Shown: positions 35,533 to 45,200 of the stretch, one piece after another
How positions within the stretch are numbered: the stretch's first letter is position 1
Layout: the number at the start of each line of letters is the position of its first letter
Source of the DNA: Paludibacteraceae bacterium
GTDB taxonomy: Bacteria > Bacteroidota > Bacteroidia > Bacteroidales > Paludibacteraceae
Assembly: GCA_024399545.1 (NCBI GenBank)
Contig: JAKSNS010000010.1
Span: 1 to 62,908 of the forward strand
Length of the DNA: 62,908 nucleotides
Direction: 5' to 3'
Program-made: the position numbers and the translations under genes
The notes under the pieces: generated by a model
The model's database searches: none
What the model saw: only the letters and a program-made list of their open reading frames with translations
Told to the model about the DNA's origin: nothing

Positions 35533-36408
35533 ATGCTACTATCAATGACAGGCTACGGCAAAGCCTCTTTTGAATATGCCGGCAAGAAAACGACTATCGA
35601 AATCAAGTCCCTCAATTCAAAGGCGATGGATATTTCCACCCGCATCCCTTTTTCGTACAGGGAAAAAGACGTGGAACTTCGCAACATCCTCTCGCAGCAC
35701 CTTATCCATGGCAAAGTAGATTTCGTGATAACGGTTGACGACATAGCAGCGAAATCGGCTGTGCAGGTCAACATTAACCTGATGGGCAAATATCGTGAAC
35801 AGATGGTCACCGCATCGCAGGCACTTGGCATCGCTCTTCCTGACAATATGATGGAGGTGTTATTGCGTATGCCTGACGTAATGCGCTCTGAAACCACAAC
35901 GATTGATGACGAAGAATGGCGCACGTTGCTTGCTTACCTCAACGAAGCACTCGAGAACCTCGATATTTTCCGCCGTCAGGAGGGTGCGGCGCTGCACTCT
36001 ATGTTCACAGAGAAACTGGACATCATCGAGAAACTGCTTGCGGAAGTAGAACCATACGAGGGTGAACGCATCGAGAAAATCAAGAACCGCTTGGTTGAGA
36101 ACCTCGAAATAATAAAGGAGAAAGCAGCCATCGACCCTAACCGCCTTGAGCAGGAGATGATTTTCTATCTTGAGAAACTGGACATTAACGAAGAAAAGGT
36201 ACGTCTGCGCAACCATATCCGCTATTTCCGCGAAACGATGGAAAACGAAAAAGCACCTGGCAAGAAACTCGGCTTCATAGCGCAAGAGATGGGACGTGAG
36301 ATCAACACGCTTGGCTCGAAATCAAACCATTCCGAGATGCAGATTATCGTGGTCAAGATGAAGGACCAATTGGAACAAATCAAAGAACAGGTGCTTAATG
36401 TCTTATAA
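35533..36408 (+). CDS. yicC: YicC family endoribonuclease
   Basis: 291 aa with the family start MLLSMTGYGKASFEYAGK-TTIEIKSLNSKAMDI and the C-terminal DUF1732 signature GKKLGFIAQEMGREINTLGSKSN. YicC proteins cleave RNA and are implicated in small-RNA turnover. In many Bacteroidota gmk follows, but here a hairpin repeat and a polyene-cluster gene on the other strand follow instead. Confidence 0.92.
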   Translation: MLLSMTGYGKASFEYAGKKTTIEIKSLNSKAMDISTRIPFSYREKDVELRNILSQHLIHGKVDFVITVDDIAAKSAVQVNINLMGKYREQMVTASQALGIALPDNMMEVLLRMPDVMRSETTTIDDEEWRTLLAYLNEALENLDIFRRQEGAALHSMFTEKLDIIEKLLAEVEPYEGERIEKIKNRLVENLEIIKEKAAIDPNRLEQEMIFYLEKLDINEEKVRLRNHIRYFRETMENEKAPGKKLGFIAQEMGREINTLGSKSNHSEMQIIVVKMKDQLEQIKEQVLNVL

Positions 36409-36445
36409 CATTAGCATTGCCATCCCGCCAAGAGCTGCTTAGTCC

Positions 36446-36469
36446 AGGGCAGGGCTTGCGCCCTGCCCT
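36446..36469. terminator. Perfect GC-rich hairpin after yicC
   Basis: AGGGCAGGGC, loop TTGC, GCCCTGCCCT. There is no T-run; it lies between convergent genes and could stop both, or be a dispersed repeat of the REP type. Confidence 0.55.
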
Positions 36470-36512
36470 ACCCATTGCAACAGCCAAAACCCAATAGATA
36501 TAAAGCCAAAAA

Positions 36513-36543
36513 TTAATTGAGTTAATTGAGTTAATTGAGTTAA
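36513..36543. repeat. 9-bp tandem repeat (TTAATTGAG)
   Basis: Three full units and a partial fourth, in the spacer between convergent yicC and the MMPL gene. It is non-coding; copy number may vary between strains. Confidence 0.7.
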
Positions 36544-36620
36544 ATGGCTAATAAGTCTTAACGAAAAACTTTTTTATCCGTTACGGACAAAAGAAGAGTT
36601 CCATCCAATCCTCTCAATGG

Positions 36621-38990
36621 CTAACGGCTAAAAACCAACTTGCAAATTGCTTGCGGAATAATGTATGCCGTCAATACAACGACGGTCATACCTATCAACG
36701 TCACAGTTCCGAGTGAGTGCATGGCAGGGTGACGTGAAATCACCAGCGTCCCTATCCCGACAAGCATTATCAGAGCAGACATCACAATCTCTGTCCTGTA
36801 TTGCGGCAGAATGGCAGAACCAGTCTTGTGTTCATAGACAACACCCTCGACCATAAAAATCGTATAGTCATCGCCCTGCCCAAAAATGAATGTGGCAAGG
36901 ATAATATTCACAAGGTTGAATTGTATTCCTACAATACCCATAATGCCGAGGATCCAAATCCATGAGACCACCATGGGAATGAACGCAAGTATTGCCAATT
37001 TTATCTCCTTGAAACTGATGCAAAGAAAAACAAAGACTATCAACGAGCAGATCAACCCTATGTAGTCAAATTCGTCTGAAAGCGTTTCAGCCATCGCCAT
37101 ATTGTTCCCTTCCATGGTGAATGCCGTGCAATCGTCACCCAACTTTTTAATGACACTCTCCTCATTCTTTGGCGAAATCTGGCACGTCTCGCATATCATA
37201 CCGTTTTTGACTTTTTCGGGCATGAATTTAGAAAGCTGTTTTTCAAATGTATTTAAGTCTATTTCGCCTATAGGGTTATTGAGCATCGCCTCGAAAGGGG
37301 CAAAGGCATCGTCGGCGAATCCATATTTCCTTTCTCCCAAATTCAAATCGACATCAATCTTCCTCTTGTGTTTTTCTATAAACTCATTCCATAGCACGAT
37401 TCTCTCTTTTTGCGTTTTCTTGGATGGCATGAAGTCAGTCGCCATTCGCACGTTTCTCAACAAACTCTCTTTTTCAAGTCCTTTAACCATAGCTTGTACT
37501 CGTTCGGCTTTTTCACATTTGTCATCCCATTGTCCTTCTTCTTGAATCATGTACAAAGTATGTTCTTGACCTGCAATGGAAGACAATCTTGCCAAGTCAT
37601 TCCTTTGCTCGTCTGTCATATAGTTGATATTGGAGAGATTATTGTCAAACGAAGTCGAAGGAATGAAAAACGCAAATACAATAGTCAATCCAACTATGAT
37701 TGCCATAACTATCTTGCTTCCACGCAATCCCAACGTAGGCATAATGGCGAGCAGGTGTCTCGACTCACGTCTTTCACAAGGCAGTATATGCGGAAGAATG
37801 ACCACGGAGAACAATATCGTACCAATCAGCAATGCTGCCGCGAACAAACCAAGTTGCCTAATAGCCTCTGCTTTCAATGGCAGCAGAGCACAGAATGCAC
37901 CTACAGTAGTAATGTTGCCAATCACAAGAGGCACGACGAGTTCGTCAAGGTTTGACCGCACGTTGTCAGTGTAGTTGTGGTGCATAACAACGTGCAAAGG
38001 GTAGTTGACCGCTATGCCAACCAACACACTGCCCATACCTATAACTATCATCGAGACAGTCACGAAGACACAACTGACAACTGACATTGCCACTAACCAA
38101 CCAAAACCGACTGTCAACAGAATCAAAAGCATTGATTTGACCTGCCTCAGCACAATCCAGAGCAACGCAACGATTATCAACATTGCCACAATCCCTGCCA
38201 ACATAGAATCATGTTTGATGCACCGTGCATTCCCTACCGCAATAACTGGTGCACCGGTCAGACGAGCGTCAATACCCATAGCCTTGACCCTACCGCATAT
38301 CATTTCCAAAGTGTCAACCAACCCAGCGTTTTTGTCTGTCTCCGAAGCCCCGTAAGGGGTTTCAAGCCAAACAATTGCCATTTCCCCGTCACGGGACATC
38401 ATATAACCGTCATTCAAAGTAATTTGTCCCCCGTAAGACATTTGCCTCATCAGACGTGTCACCACTGGGTCAAAGAGATTCAATGGGTCACACCTCATCC
38501 TAAGTTCCTCATAAACAGGTAACGGCATCAGCAGTTTCTGCCTGTCTGCTTTCATCACACTATCCGGATACCCAACGTCGTCAAGTTTACGACCAATATT
38601 TTCATAATCCTCGGCAGTAAGAAAATAAGGCATATAATTGTATAGCGTGTCCAAAGCCTCCACATAGTCGTAAACATCTATCCTGCTGTTCAATACTGGC
38701 GTTAATCCAATGTTTTCGTATTGTAATTGGAATGAGTCTATTGCGTCCATCAAACTCTCCCTCTTCCCCTCAAAGACAACCACTATTTTCTCTGATCCTG
38801 AGAACTGACCATACAACTCCATCTGGTGTTTCTCCTTGCCGTCCAACGGCAGGAATGCGGCAATATCTTCGTCTAATTTAATACGGCAAACTGACCAGAC
38901 ACCCCACAACACAATTATACCAGAAAACAACCACAACAGCCATTTTCTCTTTCCTAAATAGTCATATATTCTCAAGAAAAATGTGTTCAT
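36621..38990 (-). CDS. MMPL/RND-type exporter of the aryl-polyene-like cluster
   Basis: 789 aa with RND-like symmetry: one span near 20, a large periplasmic loop (35-250), a block of spans (about 260-400), a second span near 420, a second loop, and a final block (about 640-785). Proteins of this type are standard parts of aryl-polyene and flexirubin clusters and probably move the finished lipid to the outer membrane. It is the last gene of the minus-strand operon and overlaps the ligase gene by ATGA. Confidence 0.8.
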   Translation of the reverse strand: MNTFFLRIYDYLGKRKWLLWLFSGIIVLWGVWSVCRIKLDEDIAAFLPLDGKEKHQMELYGQFSGSEKIVVVFEGKRESLMDAIDSFQLQYENIGLTPVLNSRIDVYDYVEALDTLYNYMPYFLTAEDYENIGRKLDDVGYPDSVMKADRQKLLMPLPVYEELRMRCDPLNLFDPVVTRLMRQMSYGGQITLNDGYMMSRDGEMAIVWLETPYGASETDKNAGLVDTLEMICGRVKAMGIDARLTGAPVIAVGNARCIKHDSMLAGIVAMLIIVALLWIVLRQVKSMLLILLTVGFGWLVAMSVVSCVFVTVSMIVIGMGSVLVGIAVNYPLHVVMHHNYTDNVRSNLDELVVPLVIGNITTVGAFCALLPLKAEAIRQLGLFAAALLIGTILFSVVILPHILPCERRESRHLLAIMPTLGLRGSKIVMAIIVGLTIVFAFFIPSTSFDNNLSNINYMTDEQRNDLARLSSIAGQEHTLYMIQEEGQWDDKCEKAERVQAMVKGLEKESLLRNVRMATDFMPSKKTQKERIVLWNEFIEKHKRKIDVDLNLGERKYGFADDAFAPFEAMLNNPIGEIDLNTFEKQLSKFMPEKVKNGMICETCQISPKNEESVIKKLGDDCTAFTMEGNNMAMAETLSDEFDYIGLICSLIVFVFLCISFKEIKLAILAFIPMVVSWIWILGIMGIVGIQFNLVNIILATFIFGQGDDYTIFMVEGVVYEHKTGSAILPQYRTEIVMSALIMLVGIGTLVISRHPAMHSLGTVTLIGMTVVVLTAYIIPQAICKLVFSR

Positions 38991-40276
38991 CTCTCGTCAA
39001 CGAATTTCACGGGCTTACGCGATTTTGCAGGGAAGTTTATCCTCTGTATTACATCTTTAGGCAGAACCTCAATAATTGGAGCAACCCTAAGCCTTGCCCT
39101 AAATCTGTCCTTCAACTCTTTTATCACCAAATCGTCAGCAATATGTCTTTTCAATCCAACACGTACCACCACCTCATCAGTCCCCTCTGCTGTGCTTCTG
39201 ACCATCACTACATAGTTTTCAACGTATTCCACATTGTCTAACACGTCGTTAAGAGCCGGCGGATAGATGGTCGTCCCTTTGAGTTTTATCATGTTATGCT
39301 TACGTCCCACCAAAGGAGTGAGCCTATATGAATTTCGTCCGCAGGAGCAAGGTTTGGAAACTCTTGCCGCCATATCGCCCGTGCGAAAACGCAGCAACGG
39401 CATTCCCTCAACCCCCAATGTCGTCACTACCACTTCGCCAACTTCGCCGTCCTTCACTGGCATATTGTCCTCGCCTATAATCTCCGTGATTATCAATTCA
39501 GGGTGAACATGTCCCCCACAACCGTATTCACATTCCGAGAACGTGCATGACATCTCAGTCGATGAATATGTGGCGAACAGTTTCACTTCCGGCCAACGCT
39601 CATGTATTCTTTCGCCCAAAAGGTTCAGTTCAAAGTCTTGTCCCCTAAGCCCTTCACCAATTCCAATCACCTTTTTGATGGAAGAACGATGATAATCTAT
39701 GCCGTTCGCCTCAGCGTAATCAAGCAGTTTCAGGATAAAAGAAGGCACGCACATTATAGCCGTGGGTTTCAACCTCATAATAGTGTCCCACTGAAGTTCC
39801 GGAATGCCATTGCCAACCCTGACAACGCCAATCCCTAACTTCCTTGCCCCGAGCCAATAAGCCAAACCAGCCATAAACCGTTTGTCGAGTGTCACCATCA
39901 GTTGCAGTATGTCACCTTTGCCTAATTGTGCGCATGCGAATGATTTAGCCTCGTTGTATGCAAGACGTTCAAGGTCTTTCTCCGTACACCCGAATGTCAC
40001 AGGGTCACCCATTGTCCCAGAGGTTGTTATATAATCAACAATCTTTTCATTAGGCACGCACCTGAAATCATCATTGTACCTATGCAAATCCTCTTTCTCT
40101 GTGAAAGGAATCATGGACAGGTCTTCCAATGTCTTTATGCTTTCAATCGCAATGCCGTTCTTCTCGAACATTTTAGCATAGAACCGTGAGTTAGTTTTCA
40201 GGTATTGCAATTGTTCCTGCAACAATTTTTCTTGATACAGCTTGATTTCTTCCGCTGATTTAAATTCTATATCCAT
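38987..40276 (-). CDS. Phenylacetate-CoA-ligase-like AMP-forming acid ligase
   Basis: 429 aa, PaaK-like. ATP-binding YITTSGTMGDPVTFGCT (about 81-97), TYSSTEMSC, and the hinge RTGDMAARVSKPCSCGR with a Cys pair as in PaaK, then KHNMIKLKGTTIYPPAL. In this setting it probably activates an aromatic acid (such as a cinnamate or benzoate) as the starter for chain extension on the cluster's ACPs. Its 5' start overlaps the hydrolase gene by 10 bp. Confidence 0.82.
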   Translation of the reverse strand: MDIEFKSAEEIKLYQEKLLQEQLQYLKTNSRFYAKMFEKNGIAIESIKTLEDLSMIPFTEKEDLHRYNDDFRCVPNEKIVDYITTSGTMGDPVTFGCTEKDLERLAYNEAKSFACAQLGKGDILQLMVTLDKRFMAGLAYWLGARKLGIGVVRVGNGIPELQWDTIMRLKPTAIMCVPSFILKLLDYAEANGIDYHRSSIKKVIGIGEGLRGQDFELNLLGERIHERWPEVKLFATYSSTEMSCTFSECEYGCGGHVHPELIITEIIGEDNMPVKDGEVGEVVVTTLGVEGMPLLRFRTGDMAARVSKPCSCGRNSYRLTPLVGRKHNMIKLKGTTIYPPALNDVLDNVEYVENYVVMVRSTAEGTDEVVVRVGLKRHIADDLVIKELKDRFRARLRVAPIIEVLPKDVIQRINFPAKSRKPVKFVDER

Positions 40277-41094
40277 CCTAATATATTATGTAACCATTTA
40301 ATAAATGTGTCTTTCCATTGACGACTCTCAACGCTTCCTTTTGTCTCGGACGCTCCAAACCCATGACCACCTTCCTCATATATATAATATGAGTGTTTCA
40401 CTTTGTTTGCCGTCAGTGCCGAGTCAAGCATTAACGAGTTTCGCGGGTTGACCACCTTGTCGTCCGCACAGTCAACGATGAACACAGGTGGGCAGTCCGA
40501 CGTAACGTGTTTTTCTATAGACAATGAGTCACGCATTTGCTTGTCCCATTGCCGCCAGACACCCAACGCACCACGCCTTGAACGTTTATGTGACTCTTTC
40601 CTGCTCATCGTCACAACAGGATAGACGCAGCAAAGGAACGTCGGTTTGTACTCCGTACGGTTATAAAGGTATGACATCATCGCCAAATGTCCTCCTGCCG
40701 AAAAGCCCATTACGCCAATTTTCGCACGGTCAACCCCAAATTCGTCAGCCCTTTCATAGACCTCACGTAACGCGTCTTCCACGTCCTCAAGCATATCCGG
40801 ATATTTATGCCCAATGCCCAACACCCTGAAACCAGTGACGTATGCCGCAACAGTCGCCACCCTGTATTTCAACAAAAAGGCGTTTATGCCATTAGCGTTC
40901 AACCATTTTGCCACTGTCTCGCCTTCGTTCGTCTTGTCTAACCACGAATAACTTCCGCCGGGGCAGACTATGATGCCCATTCCGCTATTGTTTGCCTTAT
41001 CCACAAGGTACGGTGCGAGTCTTTCTCGCTTTGCAGCTATGCAACAACCCACAAAAACAACAGCAAACAATATGACAACCGACAATCTTCTCAT
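40267..41094 (-). CDS. Exported alpha/beta hydrolase (esterase-like)
   Basis: 275 aa from ATG 41094, which overlaps the stop of the GT2 gene; a longer frame to 41151 runs into that gene. An N-terminal signal with Cys residues (VGCCIAAK) may make it a lipoprotein. The catalytic set is GFSAGG (nucleophile Ser), DCADD (Asp) and EEGGHGFG (His), as in BD-FAE/acetyl-xylan-esterase-like hydrolases. It may trim or transfer the polyene acyl chain in the periplasm. Confidence 0.8.
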   Translation of the reverse strand: MRRLSVVILFAVVFVGCCIAAKRERLAPYLVDKANNSGMGIIVCPGGSYSWLDKTNEGETVAKWLNANGINAFLLKYRVATVAAYVTGFRVLGIGHKYPDMLEDVEDALREVYERADEFGVDRAKIGVMGFSAGGHLAMMSYLYNRTEYKPTFLCCVYPVVTMSRKESHKRSRRGALGVWRQWDKQMRDSLSIEKHVTSDCPPVFIVDCADDKVVNPRNSLMLDSALTANKVKHSYYIYEEGGHGFGASETKGSVESRQWKDTFIKWLHNILGWI

Positions 41095-41831
41095 CGTATA
41101 ATCTTTCTGATAATAATCCTCGGCCAGCCGTAAACTATAGCCAACAAACAAAGGAAAGTATTCAGTATTGAAATCCTCGTGAAATCACGGAATGGCTTGA
41201 AGTGGCTGATTCTCTCGTTTTTCGGCGGATAATATACGTCAATAGGCACAGGGATAATCTTTGTGCCAGCCCACGACATAAAAACCAACAGTTCAAGTTC
41301 CGCCTCATATCTGTCTGTCAACAGTGCGGTGTGTCTCATTTTGTACAATGGGTATATCCTCATTCCTGTCTGAGTGTCAGGAAGACTGACACCAGTCTGA
41401 ACCGTGAACCAAAAGTTTGAAAAGCGGTTGGCGAATGTGTTTTTGCGTGGCATATTATCCTGCACCAACACTCTGCTACCCAAAACTATACATCCACTAT
41501 TATATTTAGACTGCTTCATTAGCAATGGGATGTTTTCAGGATAATGTTGACCGTCAGCATCCAACGTCAGCACATAATCGAAACCCATACTCCGTGCTTT
41601 GCTGAAACCCTGTTTCAAAGCATATCCCTTCCCTCTGTTCTTGGTATAAAAGACTATCGTTATGACGAATCCGAGCGATGTTATTTGTTCCAAGGTATTG
41701 TCGGTTGACCCGTCCACCACAACTATGATGTCGTCAATAAATCTATGCGTCCGTCTTACAACGTTAGCCACCGTGCCGCCGTTGTTGAAGGTAGGTATGA
41801 TGGCACATATTTTATTTGACAACCTTGACAT
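41091..41831 (-). CDS. Glycosyltransferase family 2 (dolichol-phosphate-mannose-synthase-like)
   Basis: 246 aa. CAIIPTFNNGGTVANVVRR start, VVVDGSTDNT, and the metal-binding LTLDADGQHYPENI. A C-terminal hydrophobic segment may bind the membrane. GT2 enzymes are usual in aryl-polyene clusters, where they probably attach a sugar to the lipid. Position between lolA-like and hydrolase genes in tight overlaps. Confidence 0.85.
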   Translation of the reverse strand: MSRLSNKICAIIPTFNNGGTVANVVRRTHRFIDDIIVVVDGSTDNTLEQITSLGFVITIVFYTKNRGKGYALKQGFSKARSMGFDYVLTLDADGQHYPENIPLLMKQSKYNSGCIVLGSRVLVQDNMPRKNTFANRFSNFWFTVQTGVSLPDTQTGMRIYPLYKMRHTALLTDRYEAELELLVFMSWAGTKIIPVPIDVYYPPKNERISHFKPFRDFTRISILNTFLCLLAIVYGWPRIIIRKIIR

Positions 41832-42282
41832 TCGAGAACGCTATTGATGTTTTTCCTCCGTTTGCCTCGTGAATCTCTACACTGGCGGCAAGACCGGTTT
41901 TCGGGTCTATAATCACTACGATTTTCTCAACCACCCTCTTCATATCCCTCCGTTGAGGCGTGATTGTCATCACATTGCCTTTTTCATCGACCTTCAGATT
42001 ACGCTCATCCGCTTTTCCGTTGACACATGCGGCTATCATCTCCACCATACGTTTCACTTGCGGCGAAAGATTGCCTTTCGTCCCGTTCAATTCCCATACC
42101 GCTCTTTCAGGCGATGTATATTCCCAACGTATGTAATCAGGCGACCTGTAAGTCAGTTTGCCAAGAAAAATATGTTCACCCTGAAGCATAGGCGACGACT
42201 TAACCAATATGAAATCAGCCGTAACCTGCTTTGGCATTGCCGTAGCCAAAGCCAACATAATAGTAATCAGTATCGTTTTCAT
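41812..42282 (-). CDS. LolA-like carrier protein of the polyene cluster
   Basis: 156 aa from ATG 42282, overlapping the EamA-like gene by ATGA. The signal peptide ends near VTAD; the core reads FLGKLTYRSPDYIRWEYTSPERAVWELNG, then a C-terminal VVIIDPKTGLAASVEIHEANGGKTSIAFSNV. It belongs to the LolA-like proteins found in aryl-polyene clusters and may carry the aryl-polyene lipid through the periplasm. Confidence 0.75.
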   Translation of the reverse strand: MKTILITIMLALATAMPKQVTADFILVKSSPMLQGEHIFLGKLTYRSPDYIRWEYTSPERAVWELNGTKGNLSPQVKRMVEMIAACVNGKADERNLKVDEKGNVMTITPQRRDMKRVVEKIVVIIDPKTGLAASVEIHEANGGKTSIAFSNVKVVK

Positions 42283-42632
42283 TTTACGACAAGCATACAG
42301 CCTATTATTATGAACGCAACCCCCAACCACTGTTGCCATTCCGTCTGTTCATGTAGGAACAACACCGCTGCAACCATACCCAAAAGGAAGGTAACGCTCG
42401 TCAGTGGATAGACCTGTGAAAAAGGATAATGTTTCAATATGTACATCCACAGCAATCCCGCGGCAACAAAGAACACGCCACACCCAGGGAACCACCAGTT
42501 TGTCAGTTGCCCCCTCAGATATGCGGCACTCATGACAAATGTCCCTGCCCTGTTCATCGCAATTTTCAGCATCACCTGACCTGCGCACAGCAACACGCTC
42601 TGCGTCAGCACCAACATTAACATTCTTATCAT
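42279..42632 (-). CDS. Small EamA/DMT-type membrane protein (four spans)
   Basis: 117 aa from ATG 42632, in ATGA overlap with the ketosynthase gene. Four membrane helices with SVLLCAGQVMLKIAMNRAG, YPFSQVYPLTSVTFLLGMVAAVLFLHEQTEWQQWLGVAFIIIGC: one EamA repeat, similar in size to ArnE/ArnF and EmrE. It may form a dimer that flips a lipid-linked sugar for the GT2 step. Confidence 0.78.
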   Translation of the reverse strand: MIRMLMLVLTQSVLLCAGQVMLKIAMNRAGTFVMSAAYLRGQLTNWWFPGCGVFFVAAGLLWMYILKHYPFSQVYPLTSVTFLLGMVAAVLFLHEQTEWQQWLGVAFIIIGCMLVVK

Positions 42633-44281
42633 TGTCCCGTGATTATCTTTACCTTGGTTTTTGCCCGATATTGCCAAATCTTTTCGTTTTCCTCATATTC
42701 CACCAACATCACGTATCTTGCCTCACCTTCAGATATAAGCCTTTCCGCATCTTCAACGGCATCCCCCGACGAGCAGTAGGTACAGTTGTAACCATGACAA
42801 CCAAAACGTATCGCCAACATAGATGAGATACTGTTGTGGGTCGATAGCATAAACAACGAAGGCTTCACCTCTTCACCGTTTTCTATGCCATCCAAAATCC
42901 TCATACTATTACTTATCATACCCAACGAAGTAGTGGTTATTATTGCGTCTGGCTTTTCCAGTCCTGCTTTTTCCAATGCCTCACATGCCGCCACTGTCAC
43001 AAGTCTCATCTGCATTGTCATCCGCCGTGCCTCTATGGGTTTTATCCATTTTCCGCAGTCGTCGCCCTCTTTTTTCTCTACGCATACCACCTCCTTCACT
43101 GCTGTTTCACGGATAGGTTCTAATTCCCTGCCGGGGTACATTGTTATAATAACACTGCTGTCGTTGCCCCCAAAACCGAACGAGTTGCACATAACTCTTT
43201 CAACGCTTCTCGTCATCGTATGAGCCACTGGTTCAATCATCTCCTCCTCGCTTTTTCCCCAATTCATATTGCCTGGCACGAAACCGTTCCTCATAGCCAC
43301 CAACGATATGACAGTCTCTATTGCACCGCTTGCGCTTGTCGTGTGTCCTGTGAATCCTTTAGTTGACGACACCATCGGCGGTTTTTCTCCGAACACCCTC
43401 TTTATTGCCACGCTCTCACTACGGTCGTTGTCCAGTGTTGATGTGCCGTGGGCGTTTATATAATCAATATTTTCAGTTTCCACACCTGCCATCCTCAGGG
43501 CTTTCAGCATTGCCATACATGCACCTTCCCCGTTCTCTGATGTTGCCGTCTGGTGATATGCGTCACATGCGTTTCCGTAACCTGCCACGTAACCCAATAT
43601 CTCTGCCTTTCTCTCCTTTGCACTCTCTTCCGTCTCTATGACAATATACGCCGCCCCCTCTCCTAAGTTCAGTCCATTCCTCCCTGCGTCAAAAGGTCTG
43701 CATCTCTCTTTATCCACAATCCCCAACGACATGAACCCCAGTTGGTGAAACATCGTCAGGCACTCCGTCCCTCCTGCCATCACCCGGCTAACCCTGCCCG
43801 CCCTTATCATCTCGCTTGCCGTGATTATGCTGTTCAGTGCCGACGAACATGCTGTGGATATTGTCACCGTTTTTCCGCCAACTCCTGTGTTCTTTGCTAT
43901 TAGTTCGCTGCACGTCTCTGCCAAGTGCAGGCTCTTGTATTTGTCTATTTGGTCATAATGCCTTTCCGTCAAATCCATTCCGCCCACCGTCGTTCCGTTC
44001 ACAAACCCCATTCCGCTGACATCTTCGACTCTTGCCATTGACAGGGCTTCCCTTGCCGCTTTTATGCCCAACAGCACCGACCGTGGCATCTCCCCTTCAA
44101 TCCCCAACCCTTTTGCCAACATCTCATTGTCAACGTTTACCTTTCCCACCATCTGTTCTCCTATCCCCGGAAAAACGGCAAGCCCTATTCCGCAGCGTTC
44201 ATTCCGCAACGAAACCTCCGTCTCTTTCACCCCTTCTCCTATGGCTGAGACCACCCCGCAACCTGTTATGGCTATCCTCAC
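42629..44281 (-). CDS. Ketosynthase fused to a ketosynthase-like N-terminal domain
   Basis: 550 aa. Residues 1-400 are a complete beta-ketoacyl-ACP synthase: TACSSALN (Cys), NAHGTSTLDNDRSE (His), KGFTGHTTSASGAIE (His) and NSFGFGGNDSS. Residues about 410-550 form a second, partial ketosynthase-like domain (MRLVTVAACEALEKAGL, TTTSLGMISNSMRIL, STHNSISSMLAIRFGCHGYNCTYCSS) of the Ketoacyl-synt_2 type with no obvious active site. A natural fusion of catalytic subunit and a chain-length-factor-like partner is likely. Overlaps the ACP gene by ATGA. Confidence 0.87.
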   Translation of the reverse strand: MRIAITGCGVVSAIGEGVKETEVSLRNERCGIGLAVFPGIGEQMVGKVNVDNEMLAKGLGIEGEMPRSVLLGIKAAREALSMARVEDVSGMGFVNGTTVGGMDLTERHYDQIDKYKSLHLAETCSELIAKNTGVGGKTVTISTACSSALNSIITASEMIRAGRVSRVMAGGTECLTMFHQLGFMSLGIVDKERCRPFDAGRNGLNLGEGAAYIVIETEESAKERKAEILGYVAGYGNACDAYHQTATSENGEGACMAMLKALRMAGVETENIDYINAHGTSTLDNDRSESVAIKRVFGEKPPMVSSTKGFTGHTTSASGAIETVISLVAMRNGFVPGNMNWGKSEEEMIEPVAHTMTRSVERVMCNSFGFGGNDSSVIITMYPGRELEPIRETAVKEVVCVEKKEGDDCGKWIKPIEARRMTMQMRLVTVAACEALEKAGLEKPDAIITTTSLGMISNSMRILDGIENGEEVKPSLFMLSTHNSISSMLAIRFGCHGYNCTYCSSGDAVEDAERLISEGEARYVMLVEYEENEKIWQYRAKTKVKIITGQ

Positions 44282-44529
44282 CTCTTCGATTCTATGTATT
44301 CCACCATGGTGTTGACCGACGCAAACACTCTCTTACTCTCGTTCCTGTCTGTCAGTTTTATCCCATAGTGTTTGTCAAACACCATCATAAGTTCCAATGC
44401 GTCAATCGAGTCAAGCCCCAGTCCTTCCCCGAACAATGGCGCATCGTCCTGAATGTCATCAGGTGTCATTCCTTCGAGGTTCAATGCCTCGATTATCTGT
44501 TGTTTCAGTTGTTCTTTTGTTACATTCAT
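44278..44529 (-). CDS. Acyl carrier protein 1
   Basis: 83 aa from ATG 44529 (a longer frame adds a basic leader not seen in ACPs). The phosphopantetheine site is GLDSID with Ser in LFGEGLGLDSIDALELMM. It carries the growing chain for the adjacent ketosynthases. About 140 bp without a gene separate it from the upstream ketosynthase-like gene. Confidence 0.9.
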   Translation of the reverse strand: MNVTKEQLKQQIIEALNLEGMTPDDIQDDAPLFGEGLGLDSIDALELMMVFDKHYGIKLTDRNESKRVFASVNTMVEYIESKR

Positions 44530-44672
44530 TGCTTGTGTAGTATATGTTATTAAGTTTTTTCTCTTCGGCAATACACACTCCTCTTAGACACTCTCGCACA
44601 AAGTATCCTATGGGTAAAAGACGTAGCCCATGCAAACCATAGACGTATCCCAAACGTCACCCCAAAACGTAG

Positions 44673-45200
44673 TCAAATCAATTCAACATCCGCCTCAAAG
44701 TCGTTCCTTCCTCGACATTCCACCCATCCGACAATTCCTGCTTTCATACTCGACGACCTCACTATCTCCATCAGCGTCTCTTTGTCTTCCACCACATAGA
44801 AACCACTCTCGCCGTAAAACTTATTACGTATGGCAATCTCTCCTGTGACTATGTTCGGCAATGTATAGACAAACAACGCCGGCGAAGGATAGTAATCCCC
44901 TTTCTGTATTGTCTTCTCGTATTCCCGGTCGTTGACTATTGACGCAGACCTATTGCCCATTATCACGCCTCTCTCTTCGCTTGGCACAAACCTCTCCACG
45001 CCTCGCAACGAAGCCTCCCTCTGCAACAGCAGTTCCGACGCTATGAACCCCAGTTTCGACAGCGTGTCCATCTTGAAGAATTTCGGATAGTCACCCACAT
45101 ACCTCCTATACAGTTCAGTGAGCATCTTCTCGCCGCACTCTTTTGTCTCAACCTGACAGCCGTCCAGAACGACCTTCTTACCATCTATGACTATTCTCAT
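44673..45200 (-). CDS. Truncated-form ketosynthase-like (chain-length-factor type) protein
   Basis: 175 aa from ATG 45200, ATGA overlap with the upstream ketosynthase gene. KMDTLSKLGFIASELLL, GVIMGNRSASIVNDREYEKTI and YYPSPALFVYTLPNIVTGEIAIRNKFYGES match the N-terminal half of ketosynthases but lack the Cys/His/His set. Similar 180-aa proteins are known in flexirubin clusters. Likely a structural partner of one of the two full ketosynthases. Confidence 0.75.
   Translation of the reverse strand: MRIVIDGKKVVLDGCQVETKECGEKMLTELYRRYVGDYPKFFKMDTLSKLGFIASELLLQREASLRGVERFVPSEERGVIMGNRSASIVNDREYEKTIQKGDYYPSPALFVYTLPNIVTGEIAIRNKFYGESGFYVVEDKETLMEIVRSSSMKAGIVGWVECRGRNDFEADVELI

Noticed and set aside
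44032..44553. 173-codon plus-strand frame opposite ketosynthase and ACP genes
   Set aside because: Antisense shadow; Pro/Ser/Leu-rich and without motif.
44459..44653. 64-codon minus-strand frame between ACP 1 and the KS-like gene
   Set aside because: No family, no start signal, overlaps the ACP gene in another frame.
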